Source of the DNA: Jatrophihabitans endophyticus
Lineage (GTDB): Bacteria > Actinomycetota > Actinomycetes > Mycobacteriales > Jatrophihabitantaceae
Assembly (NCBI RefSeq): GCF_900129455.1
Contig: NZ_FQVU01000001.1
Coordinates: 62,001 to 126,000 of the forward strand
Direction of reading: 5' to 3'
Length of the DNA: 64,000 bases
Shown here: positions 1 through 7,773 of the stretch, piece by piece
Position numbering within the stretch: position 1 is the stretch's first letter
How the letters are laid out: every line of letters begins with the position of its first letter
Position numbers and translations under genes: made by a program
The notes under the pieces: generated by a model
The model's database searches: none
What the model was told of the DNA's origin: nothing
What the model saw: the letters and a program-made list of their open reading frames with translations, nothing else

Positions 1-2
1 GC

Positions 3-1490
3 GTCAGCCTGCCGGGGCAGCCCGCCGCGAACGCGATGCTGCTGTCGGCGCAGGTCGTCAACGCCTACGCGAGCCTGCTGCCCGCCGGCCGCGCGCGCCG
101 CGCGAGCTGGGACTTCGAGGAGGAGTCACCCCTGCGCGACGCCCGCGGGTTCGACCTCGGCGGCGGCAGCGGCACGGTGGCGCAGGAGTTCATCGAGGCC
201 GAGGAGGACGCCGGCATGGCCAACGTCATCCTCCCCAACGGCGCCCGGCTCTACGTCGACCACGCCCATCCGGAGTACTCGAGCCCCGAGGTCACCAATC
301 CGCTGGACGCGGTGCGGTGGGACAAGGCCGGCGAGCTCGTCATGCTCGAGGCGGTGCGGCGGCTGCCGACGCTGCCCGGCGTGAACCCCGTCATCAACCT
401 GTACAAGAACAACACCGACAACAAGGGTGCGTCCTACGGCGCCCACGAGAACTACCTGTGCAGGCGCGAGACGCCGTTCGCCGCGCTCGTGCGGCACCTC
501 GTCCCGTTCTTCGTGACCCGGCAGGTCATGTGCGGGGCGGGGCGCGTGGGGCGCGGGCAGGACGGCCGTACGTCCGGGTTCCAGATCGCGCAGCGCGCCG
601 ACTTCTTCGAGGTCGAGGTCGGTCTCGAGACCACGCTCAAGCGTCCGATCGTCAACACCCGCGACGAGCCGCACGCCGACGCCGACCGTTACCGCCGGCT
701 GCACGTCATCATCGGCGACGCCAACATGTCCGAGATCTCGACACTGCTCAAGGTCGGCACCACCGCCCTGGTGCTCGACATGATCGAGGCCGGCTACCTG
801 CCCGACGACCTCGCGATCTCGCAGCCGGTGCGCGAGCTGCACGCGGTGTCGCACGACCCGTCGCTGCGACACGCGATCACGCTGGCCGACGGCCGCACGA
901 TCACCGCGCTCGACCTGCAGGGCGAGTACCTCGACCGGGCCCGCAAGTTCGTCGACGACCGGCAGGGCGACGACGCCGACCCGCAGACCCGCGACGTCCT
1001 CGAACGCTGGGAGTCGGTGCTCGCCCGTCTCGCGACCGACGCGATGCAGCTGGCCCGCGAGCTCGACTGGGTGGCCAAGCTGCGGCTGCTCGAGGGCTAC
1101 CGCGACCGCGACCACCTGGACTGGGACGCGCCGCAGCTGCAGCTCGTCGACCTGCAGTACTCCGACGTGCGTCCCGAGAAGGGGCTCTACCACCGGCTCG
1201 TCGGCCGCGGCGCGTTCGAGACGCTGCTGCCGGCCGGAGCCGCCGCCGCGGCCGTGACCGAGGCGCCCGAGGACACCCGCGCCTACTTCCGGGGCGAGTG
1301 CCTGCGCCGGTACGGACCGTCGGTCGCCGCGGCGTCCTGGGACTCGGTGATCTTCGACGTCGGGCGCGAGTCGCTGGTGCGCGTGCCCATGCTCGAGCCG
1401 CTGCGGGGCACGCGCGCGCACGTCGGCGAGCTGTTCGACCGCTGCGCGACGGCCGGCGACCTCGTCGAGGCGCTGAACGGCGCTCGCTGA
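3..1490 (+). CDS. dop: Depupylase/deamidase of Pup (Dop), 5' end outside window
   Basis: Dop deamidates the C-terminal Gln of Pup and removes Pup from substrates of the actinobacterial Pup-proteasome system; it is a cytosolic ATP-dependent carboxylate-amine-ligase-fold enzyme. The frame is open from base 3 and reads [20 protein letters not shown] before the first internal ATG at 36, which matches the N-terminal part of Dop, so the true start lies upstream. Family blocks include [16 protein letters not shown] (the Dop-specific loop region), [14 protein letters not shown] and [20 protein letters not shown]. The loop before [10 protein letters not shown] separates it from the ligase PafA. A convergent methyltransferase follows, and no pup gene lies downstream in this window. 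Confidence 0.93.
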   Translation, partial: VSLPGQPAANAMLLSAQVVNAYASLLPAGRARRASWDFEEESPLRDARGFDLGGGSGTVAQEFIEAEEDAGMANVILPNGARLYVDHAHPEYSSPEVTNPLDAVRWDKAGELVMLEAVRRLPTLPGVNPVINLYKNNTDNKGASYGAHENYLCRRETPFAALVRHLVPFFVTRQVMCGAGRVGRGQDGRTSGFQIAQRADFFEVEVGLETTLKRPIVNTRDEPHADADRYRRLHVIIGDANMSEISTLLKVGTTALVLDMIEAGYLPDDLAISQPVRELHAVSHDPSLRHAITLADGRTITALDLQGEYLDRARKFVDDRQGDDADPQTRDVLERWESVLARLATDAMQLARELDWVAKLRLLEGYRDRDHLDWDAPQLQLVDLQYSDVRPEKGLYHRLVGRGAFETLLPAGAAAAAVTEAPEDTRAYFRGECLRRYGPSVAAASWDSVIFDVGRESLVRVPMLEPLRGTRAHVGELFDRCATAGDLVEALNGAR

Positions 1491-1511
1491 CGGGGCGCCG
1501 ACCGGCGCCGG

Positions 1512-2189
1512 TCAGCCGATCCAGGAGGGGTCGATGTGGCCGCGCTTGCGGCCGACGAAGGCGATGTAGTCCAGCGGCTCGCCGGCGACCGACAGCCGGT
1601 GCCGGTAGCGCGTCTGCCGTGCCTCCTCGAGCACTCCCTCGGCCACCATGCGTTCGAGCAGCCGGGCGAAGTCGCTCGGCGAGTCCATGTAGCGGTCGCG
1701 CAGGTTGAACGCGACCCAGCCCTGCTCGCCGATCGCGTTGAACGCGGCCGCGAACGCCGCGGGCGGGATGTCGTCGAAGCCGAGCGCGGCCACGCACGTC
1801 ATGCAGTTCAACCCCGCGTCACGCAGCATCGCGCGCTGGGTGTCGTCCAGCGCGGTGACGTCCTGCGCCAGGTAGTCGCGGTAGACCTCGGGCCGGTCGC
1901 GCAGCGCGGCCTCGCACGCCTCGGGCAGCAGGTCGCAGCCGATGACGACCGCGGCGCCGAGGGCGACGAGCTCCTCGCCCACCATGCCGTTGCCGGCGCC
2001 GAAGTCGAGCACGCGCAGATCCGCAGCACGCTCACCGGCCGCCTCGAGCGACTCGGCCAGCAGGCCGGTGATGACCTCGGGGGAGCGGCACTGGAGCAGG
2101 CCGGCGAACAGCTGCTCGTACATGCCGGGGATCCGGTAGATCTCGGCGTAGTCGTGGAAGCGGATACGGCGGGCCTCGCCGTCGACCAC
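1512..2189 (-). CDS. Class I SAM-dependent methyltransferase (start probably further upstream)
   Basis: Predicted cytosolic methyltransferase of unknown substrate. The SAM-binding motif I is VLDFGAGNGMVGEEL, followed by an acidic GCDLLPEA strand. The coordinates use the first conventional start (GTG at 2189). However, the frame stays open to about 2349 and the upstream codons encode plausible protein (EPSESALSITLPDAADL). An AAAGGA Shine-Dalgarno sits seven bases before an ATC codon at 2279, and a TAGTAT -10-like hexamer lies at 2333-2338. The protein therefore probably begins at 2279 with a non-standard ATC codon, or the sequence has a base error there. It is convergent with dop; an inverted repeat at 1500-1513 overlaps its stop. 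Confidence 0.85.
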   Translation of the reverse strand: MVDGEARRIRFHDYAEIYRIPGMYEQLFAGLLQCRSPEVITGLLAESLEAAGERAADLRVLDFGAGNGMVGEELVALGAAVVIGCDLLPEACEAALRDRPEVYRDYLAQDVTALDDTQRAMLRDAGLNCMTCVAALGFDDIPPAAFAAAFNAIGEQGWVAFNLRDRYMDSPSDFARLLERMVAEGVLEEARQTRYRHRLSVAGEPLDYIAFVGRKRGHIDPSWIG

Positions 2190-2286
2190 GACGTCGCAGT
2201 ACTCCTCGTTCTGGTCGAGGTCGGCCGCGTCGGGCAGCGTGATGGACAGGGCGGATTCGCTGGGCTCGATGAGGGAGATGGTGGCG

Positions 2287-2292
2287 TCCTTT
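2287..2292 (-). promoter_or_regulatory. Shine-Dalgarno (AAAGGA) supporting an upstream ATC start
   Basis: On the minus strand AAAGGA is followed by seven bases and then ATC at 2277-2279, in frame with the methyltransferase. No comparable ribosome-binding site precedes the GTG at 2189. Together with the TAGTAT hexamer at 2333-2338, this argues that translation starts at 2279. Confidence 0.5.
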
Positions 2293-2530
2293 CGCGTCGG
2301 GCGGCGGGCCGGCGGCCGTGTCGGTTTCAGGAATACTATGGCTATTCTTCAGCCCTGCTTCATCCGCGAGCGGGCGCGGGGTGGCGCGCGTGGTCGGCCT
2401 CACCCCGACACGCCCGGGCGGCTGACCGGTTTGACAGGGTTCCGCCGGGCTCGGCACCGTGGGGTCACGGCCGGTATCACCTGCGACGAACGAGCGGGAC
2501 TGCCGAATCAGCGACGAAAGGAATCCGACC

Positions 2531-2812
2531 GTGACCCTGACCCTCACCCAGACCGCCGCCAGCGAGATCCGCAACCTGGTGGCCCAGCCCGAGGTGCCCG
2601 ACGACAGCGGCGTGCGCATCGCGAGCTCCGGCGACGGCGCGCTGACGCTCTCGCTCTCGACGGCGCCCGACGCCGGTGACGCCGTCATCGACGACCAGGG
2701 CGCCCGGGTCTTCCTCGAGCCCACCGCCGGGGAGCTGCTCGACGACAAGACGCTGGACGCCGCGGTGGATCCGCAGGGCCAGGTGCAGTTCAGCCTGGCC
2801 GAACAGGTCTGA
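2531..2812 (+). CDS. HesB/IscA-like small protein without cysteines
   Basis: A 93-residue protein of the actinobacterial HesB-like group (N-terminal LTLTQTAASEIRNLV; C-terminal ARVFLEPTAGELLDDKTLDA). Canonical IscA/HesB A-type carriers bind an Fe-S cluster or iron through three conserved cysteines. This protein has none, so a cluster-carrier role is doubtful and the function is unknown. The GTG start at 2531 is chosen because GAAAGGAA lies just upstream and the following residues match the family N terminus; a longer reading from 2459 would add unrelated residues. It is monocistronic and ends in a strong hairpin terminator. Confidence 0.8.
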   Translation: MTLTLTQTAASEIRNLVAQPEVPDDSGVRIASSGDGALTLSLSTAPDAGDAVIDDQGARVFLEPTAGELLDDKTLDAAVDPQGQVQFSLAEQV

Positions 2813-2832
2813 CGCACCGCAGCACGCCAACT

Positions 2833-2865
2833 ACCGCCCGCACCGGCCCGTCCGGTGCGGGCGGT
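2833..2865 (+). terminator. Perfect 14-bp stem, 5-nt loop terminator hairpin
   Basis: Arms 2833-2846 (ACCGCCCGCACCGG) and 2852-2865 are exact reverse complements around a CCCGT loop, 21 bases after the HesB-like stop codon and before the convergent DUF2277 gene. No U-tract follows, which is usual for high-GC actinobacterial hairpin terminators. It may serve both strands. Confidence 0.8.
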
Positions 2866-2913
2866 GGTGCGTCCGGGGGTTCTGCCGGTTCGGGACCGGG
2901 TGGCTCGCGGCGC

Positions 2914-3186
2914 TCAGGCGCGGGCGTACCGCTCGGCGGCGCGGGCGCGGGCCTTCGTCGCCTCGGTCTCACGGTCTTTCGGCGGCGCGGTCGTCACGAG
3001 CGCGTCGAGCAGGTGCCGCGTGACGTGCGCGATCTCGTGGACGGCGGCGTCGAACGCGGCCTGATTGGCCTGCGAGGGCTTGCTGGCACCGCTGACCTTG
3101 CGCACGTACTGCAGCGCGGCCGCGTGGACCTCGTCGGTCGTGGCCGGCGGCTCGAAGTTGTGCAGGACCCGGATGTTGCGGCACAT
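2914..3186 (-). CDS. DUF2277 family protein
   Basis: A 90-residue protein that begins MCRNIRVLHNFEPPAT and continues with AALQYVRKVSGASKPSQAN and LLDALVTTAPPKDRE, the hallmark blocks of DUF2277. The family is common in actinobacteria and of unknown function; the fold is predicted all-helical and cytosolic. The length matches the family. The ATG at 3186 is supported by the conserved N terminus. It lies downstream of the flavohaemoprotein gene on the other side of a 63-bp gap in its upstream direction, with no evident operon partner. Confidence 0.88.
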   Translation of the reverse strand: MCRNIRVLHNFEPPATTDEVHAAALQYVRKVSGASKPSQANQAAFDAAVHEIAHVTRHLLDALVTTAPPKDRETEATKARARAAERYARA

Positions 3187-3249
3187 GCCGCCACTGTGCC
3201 ACGGGCGCCGGCGCCGCGGGAGGGCGTCGCCGAAGGACGTGCGTGATCG

Positions 3250-4764
3250 TCAGGAGGAGGTGTCGTACTGGTCGAAGTGGATCCGCTCGCTGCGCACGCC
3301 GCGCCCGACCAGGCTGAAGACCGTCGTCGAGATCATGGTGTCGGGACCGGCGACGAGGACGTCGACGTCGAGCTGCGCCCAGTCCTTCAACGTCGGCACG
3401 ACGTCCTCCACCTTGCCCCGCAGCCCGGTGTAGCCGGGGTCCTGCGACACCACGCCGTAGACCTGGACCACGTCGGCGCGGCCGGCCCGCTCGACGGCGC
3501 GGGCGAGCAGCTCGGCCGGGTAGAGCTCGGCGGCCGAGCGCGCACCCACGAAGACCTGCGTCGCCGGGCACTGCGGGTGGCCGAGCAGTGACTCGACGAC
3601 CGCGACCATCGGGGCCGCACCGGTGCCGGCGCAGACGCACAGCAAGCCGCCGGGCCCGAGCGTCCCCGGCTCGACGACCAGGCCGTTGCCCCGCGGCGGC
3701 CCCAGCCGCACCCGGTCGCCGACCGTCGTGTGCATGACGAGGGCCGCGGCCACCCCGGTCGCGTTCACCGCGCGCACGTGCAGGTCGACGGTGTTGTCCG
3801 GCCGGGGCGCGCTCGCCATCGACATCCGCCGCCACTCGCGCCGTCGCGTCGCGAGCTCGATCGTGAGGTACTGGCCCGGCCGGAAGGAGTACGGACCGTC
3901 GGGCTGCAGCCGCACGACGGCGAAGTCACGCACCGGGCGCTCGTGCGCGACCACGGTGGCGCCCCAGGCCGCGGGCTCGTCGCGCCGGGCCAGGGCGCCG
4001 TCGATCATCGTGCTGGCCAGCCGGGTGTAGCTGCCGGTGATCGCCCGGTCGATCTCATCGGTCCAGGCCTCGCCGAGCAGGGTGCGCCATGTGCTGCGCA
4101 GTGCTTGGGCGGCGAGGTCGTAGTGCCGCGGCTCGACGTCGAACTTGCGGTGGTCGGCACCGAGTTGGGCGAGGTGCGCCGACATCGACTCGGGATCGTC
4201 GGCGACCACCCACTGCACCAGTGCCCGGCCGAAGTCCTCGCGCTGCGCGCTCATGCTCACCGGGAACATCCGGAAGGCGTCCTCGCCGAGGAGCAGGAAC
4301 AGCTCGGCGTAGAAGTTGCGGACGAGCGTGTCCGCGCGGTCGGCGACGAGCTCCCACGCATGGCGCACCAGCGCACGGTCGTAGGGGCGGGCGTCGGCGG
4401 CGTAGGAGCGGGGGAGCGCCGGGTCGACGCGCCGCAGCTCGGCGGGACCGACGACGAGGCCGGCGACCGGGCCGGCGACCGGGCCGGCGGCGGGATCGGG
4501 CGCCGGAGCAGCAGCGGGAGCCGCCGGAGCGGGATCCGCCGGAGCGGGGGTCGTCGAAGCCGGAGCAGCCGGCGCCGCGGCGGACCGGGGTCGGGAGTCG
4601 GCGGCGACGACGGGGGCGTCGGTGGGGATGAGCTCCCCGGTCGCCGGATCGGCCTGGTGCCGGTGCACCCGCGCCGGGGCACGGTCGGCACGGCCGCCGG
4701 CACGCTCCGCGCGTGGGTCCCCGTCCGAGCCGCGCCACCGGCCGAAGGCCTGACGGAGCCCCAT
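3250..4764 (-). CDS. Flavohaemoprotein-like globin/FAD/NAD(P) oxidoreductase
   Basis: Predicted nitric-oxide-dioxygenase-type protein. Residues 1-120 are a Pro/Ala-rich extension. A globin domain covers about 125-255, with proximal His 205 in DHRKFDVEPRHYD. A ferredoxin-reductase-type FAD domain has RPGQYLTIEL (295-304) and RRMSMAS in place of the usual RxYS. The NAD(P) domain carries CAGTGAAPM. Flavohaemoglobins convert NO to nitrate using O2 and NAD(P)H; this reaction is inferred from the architecture. At 504 aa it is about 100 residues longer than E. coli Hmp because of the low-complexity N terminus, whose role is unknown. Transcribed alone, divergent from the PPOX gene. Confidence 0.85.
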   Translation of the reverse strand: MGLRQAFGRWRGSDGDPRAERAGGRADRAPARVHRHQADPATGELIPTDAPVVAADSRPRSAAAPAAPASTTPAPADPAPAAPAAAPAPDPAAGPVAGPVAGLVVGPAELRRVDPALPRSYAADARPYDRALVRHAWELVADRADTLVRNFYAELFLLLGEDAFRMFPVSMSAQREDFGRALVQWVVADDPESMSAHLAQLGADHRKFDVEPRHYDLAAQALRSTWRTLLGEAWTDEIDRAITGSYTRLASTMIDGALARRDEPAAWGATVVAHERPVRDFAVVRLQPDGPYSFRPGQYLTIELATRRREWRRMSMASAPRPDNTVDLHVRAVNATGVAAALVMHTTVGDRVRLGPPRGNGLVVEPGTLGPGGLLCVCAGTGAAPMVAVVESLLGHPQCPATQVFVGARSAAELYPAELLARAVERAGRADVVQVYGVVSQDPGYTGLRGKVEDVVPTLKDWAQLDVDVLVAGPDTMISTTVFSLVGRGVRSERIHFDQYDTSS

Positions 4765-4938
4765 GTCGTCGCCTCCAGGTCAACTGGAGCTTCACTGTAG
4801 CGGTCGGGGTAGCGTCCGCGGGAGACTCGAGTGGGCCGGATTCGGCGACGCCGCCGTCGCCGACCGGACGGCCGCTGGCAAGGCGTCGTCCCGGCCGAGG
4901 ACGCCGACGCAGAGCACGCACACGATCGGGAGCGAACG

Positions 4939-5589
4939 ATGGCCGACGACGTCGAGGCGCCGGCACCCGAGCGGCCCGGGTCGGTGGGGGAGCACCTGCT
5001 GCAGGACCGGTACGGCACCCGCGAGCGCGCCGACCGCTTCTACCGCGAGCAGATGCTCGACTCCCTCACCCCCCGGATGGCGGCGTTCATCGCGGTGCAG
5101 ACGCAGCTGGTGGTGGCGACCGCCGACCCGGAGGGCCGCCCCGACGTGTCGGTGCGCTTCGGCGAACCGGGCTTCGTGCAGATGATCGACCGGCACACGC
5201 TGTGCTGGCCGGAGCTGCGCGGCAACGGGGTGATGACGACCCTCGGCAACCTGACCACCAACCCGTGGGCCCACCTGATGTTCCTCGACGGCGACGAGCG
5301 GATCGGCCTGCACGTGCGCGGCGAGACCCGCATCGTCGAGGCCGAGCAGATGGCCGTGGAGCATCCCGCCGTCGTCGCCGTGCCGATGAGCGGGCGGCCC
5401 CCCGACCGCTGGGTGGTGCTGCGGCTGGCGAGCAGCTACGTCCACTGCCGCAAGCACTTCCCCCGTTCCGACGCGCCGGTGGAATGGGGCACCGACGACG
5501 TCCGGGCCAAGGGGGGCGACTACTTCGGCGCGCGGGACACCCCGTCGGCGTGGGCGCCGCGGCCGCCGCGGAGCCGGCCGGCCGGCTGA
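4939..5589 (+). CDS. PPOX-class (pyridoxamine 5'-phosphate oxidase-like) FMN/F420-binding family protein
   Basis: A 216-residue split-barrel protein: RMAAFIAVQTQLVVATADPE, GRPDVSVRFGEPGFV and GNLTTNPWAHLMFLDGDER are typical of PPOX-family strands that line the flavin pocket. Substrate and cofactor (FMN or F420) cannot be told from sequence. The ATG at 4939 is preferred because GGGAG lies eight bases upstream; an earlier in-frame start at 4831 would add Arg-rich non-family residues. First of three plus-strand genes with gaps of 51 and 7 bp, so perhaps an operon. Confidence 0.75.
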   Translation: MADDVEAPAPERPGSVGEHLLQDRYGTRERADRFYREQMLDSLTPRMAAFIAVQTQLVVATADPEGRPDVSVRFGEPGFVQMIDRHTLCWPELRGNGVMTTLGNLTTNPWAHLMFLDGDERIGLHVRGETRIVEAEQMAVEHPAVVAVPMSGRPPDRWVVLRLASSYVHCRKHFPRSDAPVEWGTDDVRAKGGDYFGARDTPSAWAPRPPRSRPAG

Positions 5590-5640
5590 CGCCCGCGCGC
5601 CCCGCGGGGAGCCGGGCGGCGCCCCGCGTCGACGTGCGGC

Positions 5641-6051
5641 ATGCTCTGGCGTGTGGACGCCGTCCTGCACCGGATCGAGGCCCTCCCCGGCGAGGGTCGC
5701 TACGCCGTCACCTTCCGCCGTCACGACGGGGTGGAGCAGACCGCGGTCGCCCAGGTCGGCGCGACCGACGTCGAGATCGCCGAGTCCGCCCTGCCCGTGG
5801 GGTGGACGCGCGACTCGACGGCCGCCCGCGCCACCGCCGAGGCGGTGACCGCCCTGGACGCCGCCCGGCGGCTCGCCGACCCGAGCGGCGCGACCCTGCG
5901 CGACGTCGACGGCGGCTGGGACGTCGGGCTCGGCAACATCGTGCTCGACACGGCCGGGACGCCCCGCTGCACCGCTCACGGCCCGCTCGCCGACGAGGGC
6001 GACGGCGCATGGGCGTGCCCGGAGTGCGGCGCCCGCGCGCTGTACGGGTGA
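5641..6051 (+). CDS. Hypothetical protein with C-terminal zinc-ribbon-like CxxH/CxxC
   Basis: 136 residues, family not recognised. The C terminus has a Cys-x2-His element (CTAH) and, 17 residues on, CPECGARALYG, which together could form a zinc ribbon. The N-terminal 80 residues look like a small beta domain (VLHRIEALPGEGRYAVTFRR). The start is uncertain: ATG 5641, or GTG 5653 in the same frame; neither has a strong ribosome-binding site. It ends 7 bp before the DinB-type gene, so the two may be cotranscribed. Confidence 0.6.
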   Translation: MLWRVDAVLHRIEALPGEGRYAVTFRRHDGVEQTAVAQVGATDVEIAESALPVGWTRDSTAARATAEAVTALDAARRLADPSGATLRDVDGGWDVGLGNIVLDTAGTPRCTAHGPLADEGDGAWACPECGARALYG

Positions 6052-6058
6052 GTCATCG

Positions 6059-6583
6059 GTGACGACGCCGCGGGGGTGGGTGGTGCCCACGCCGCGGCCG
6101 GCGGACGGGCCGACCACGGGCGAGGAGCGTCCCCTCCTGGTCGGCTACCTCGCCTGGCAGCGCGCCACGCTGGTGAACATCTGCGCCGGGCTGGGCCCCG
6201 GGCAGCTCGCGCTGCGCCCGGTGCCGTCGTCCGCGCTCTCCCTGCTCGGGCTGCTGCGGCATCTCGCGAAGGTGGAGCGGATCTGGCTGCGACAGCGGGT
6301 GGCGGGCGAGGACGTCCCGCCGCTGTTCCACGGCACCCGCGACGCGACGGACTTCGACGCCGGGACGGCCGCGGACGCGCCGTCGGCGGTCGAGCTGTTC
6401 GACGACGAGTGCCGGCGCGCCGACGCCGCCGTCGCGGCGGTCCCGTTCGAGCACGAGATCACGGTGCACGGGCAGGTCATGTCGCTGCGGATGGTGTACG
6501 TCCACCTGATCGGGGAGTACGCGCGGCACAACGGCCACGCCGACCTGCTGCGCGAGGCCATCGACGGCGTCAGGGGTCGCTGA
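6059..6583 (+). CDS. DinB family (DUF664) putative metal-dependent thiol transferase
   Basis: A four-helix-bundle DinB-fold protein of 174 aa. Likely metal ligands are His in LLRHLAKVERIWL and the two His in GEYARHNGHADLLRE, the usual three-His arrangement. Members of this superfamily in actinobacteria include mycothiol- or bacillithiol-dependent transferases and detoxification enzymes; the substrate here is unknown. GTG start 7 bp after the preceding gene. Two further DinB-type genes lie in this window. Confidence 0.8.
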   Translation: MTTPRGWVVPTPRPADGPTTGEERPLLVGYLAWQRATLVNICAGLGPGQLALRPVPSSALSLLGLLRHLAKVERIWLRQRVAGEDVPPLFHGTRDATDFDAGTAADAPSAVELFDDECRRADAAVAAVPFEHEITVHGQVMSLRMVYVHLIGEYARHNGHADLLREAIDGVRGR

Positions 6584-6590
6584 CCCCGGC

Positions 6591-7049
6591 TCACCGCGGG
6601 TCGACGCCGGCGGCGTACAGGTCGCGCAGCAGCCCGATCGCCGCCCCCTGCCCGACGAGCTCGTCGAGCACGTGCAGGGCGAAGGCCAGCCGGCTGCCGC
6701 CGGCGTACTCGCCGCCGGCCGGTCCTACTGGGACGCGGAGCGCCGCGTCGTCGAGGGCGACGAGGTGGCCGCGCCACTCGGCGTAGGCGGCCTCGAGCTG
6801 AGCCACCGCCTCGCCGGCGTCCGCGGCCGGCTTCGGTTCGACGGCCCCCGGCGCCCGGCCGAGCAGGGTCGCGTTGCGCGGGTCGCGCAGCATCGCGGCG
6901 AGGACGTCGAGTCGGCGCCGCAGGCCGAGGTCGGGGTCGTCGCCGGGCTGCCGGCGCCACTCGTCGTCGGTGAGCCCGAGCAGCCGATGACGCACCCGGG
7001 CCCACGCGTGGTCGCAGCGCGTCCGGACGTCCTCGCTCGTCGTCGGCAT
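6591..7049 (-). CDS. DinB/maleylpyruvate-isomerase-like small protein
   Basis: 152 residues from an ATG at 7049 (MPTTSEDVRTRCDHAWARVR). Upstream in-frame sequence to 7172 would cross the tetR operator and is rejected. Helical pattern LGLTDDEWRRQPGDDPDLGL and a late HVLDEL His resemble the DinB/MDMPI bundle, but the metal-binding His set is not clearly complete. It is convergent with the DUF664 gene (7 bp apart) and divergent from tetR, so the operator at 7140-7168 could affect it too. Function unknown. Confidence 0.6.
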   Translation of the reverse strand: MPTTSEDVRTRCDHAWARVRHRLLGLTDDEWRRQPGDDPDLGLRRRLDVLAAMLRDPRNATLLGRAPGAVEPKPAADAGEAVAQLEAAYAEWRGHLVALDDAALRVPVGPAGGEYAGGSRLAFALHVLDELVGQGAAIGLLRDLYAAGVDPR

Positions 7050-7139
7050 CGGGCCATCGTGCGCCCACGACGATGTGGCCGCGCTGCGCGGCCCTCCCCG
7101 GCGTGTCGTGGCGAGGCACGACCGGGTGCTCCGGTTGCC

Positions 7140-7168
7140 GAAGCAGTGAACCACTGGTTCACTGCTTC
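7140..7168. promoter_or_regulatory. Perfect 29-bp palindrome, probable TetR operator
   Basis: Arms GAAGCAGTGAACCA (7140-7153) and TGGTTCACTGCTTC (7155-7168) are exact reverse complements around one central C, ending two bases before the tetR ATG. The core TGAACCA-C-TGGTTCA has the usual form of a TetR-family operator. Its position suggests autoregulation of the tetR-aidB pair and possibly of the divergent gene at 6591-7049. Confidence 0.85.
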
Positions 7169-7170
7169 GC

Positions 7171-7773
7171 ATGCCCTACCGGCGCACCGCGGCCGTCCAG
7201 GCCCGCCTCGACGCGCAGCACGAGCGCATCATCGCCGCGGCGGCGGCGCTGCTGGCCGAGCACGGCTACGCCTCGTGCACGGTGGCCGCGGTCGCCGCGC
7301 GCACCGGCATCGCCACCGGCACCGTCTACAACCACTTCGCGAGCAAGGCCGACCTCGCCGCCGCGGTGTTCCGCACCGTCGTCACCCGTGAGGTCGAGGT
7401 CGTCCGCGCCGCCGCCCGCGCGCACGACGACGTCGCCGGGCAGCTCACCGCGATCGTCGAGACGTTCGCCGGCCGCGCTCTCAAACAGCCCCGCCGGGCG
7501 TACGCGCTGCTGGCCGAACCGGTCGACGCCTGCGTCGAGTCGCTGCGACTGGACTTCCGCCGCGCGTTCCGTGACGTCATCGCCGAGGCCGTCGCCGACG
7601 GGGTCCGCTCCGGCCGGCTGCCGCCGCAGAACGCCGACGTCGTCGCCGCCGCCCTCGTCGGCGCCGTCGCCGAGGCGCTCGTCGGCCCGCTGGCCGTCGG
7701 CCACGACGACCCCGACACCCTGCCCACCCTCGTCCGCTTCGCGCATCGCGCCGTCGGAGGCACCCCGTCATGA
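7171..7773 (+). CDS. TetR family transcriptional regulator
   Basis: 200 residues. The N-terminal helix-turn-helix is HERIIAAAAALLAEHGYASC followed by VAARTGIATGTVYNHFASKA, the canonical TetR DNA-binding domain. The C-terminal ligand domain (FAGRALKQPRRAYALLAEPVD) is typical of regulators that sit next to acyl-CoA dehydrogenases; the ligand is unknown, an acyl-CoA being one guess. The ATG at 7171 follows the palindromic operator immediately. Its stop overlaps the acyl-CoA dehydrogenase start by 4 bp (ATGA), so the two are translationally coupled. Confidence 0.93.
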   Translation: MPYRRTAAVQARLDAQHERIIAAAAALLAEHGYASCTVAAVAARTGIATGTVYNHFASKADLAAAVFRTVVTREVEVVRAAARAHDDVAGQLTAIVETFAGRALKQPRRAYALLAEPVDACVESLRLDFRRAFRDVIAEAVADGVRSGRLPPQNADVVAAALVGAVAEALVGPLAVGHDDPDTLPTLVRFAHRAVGGTPS

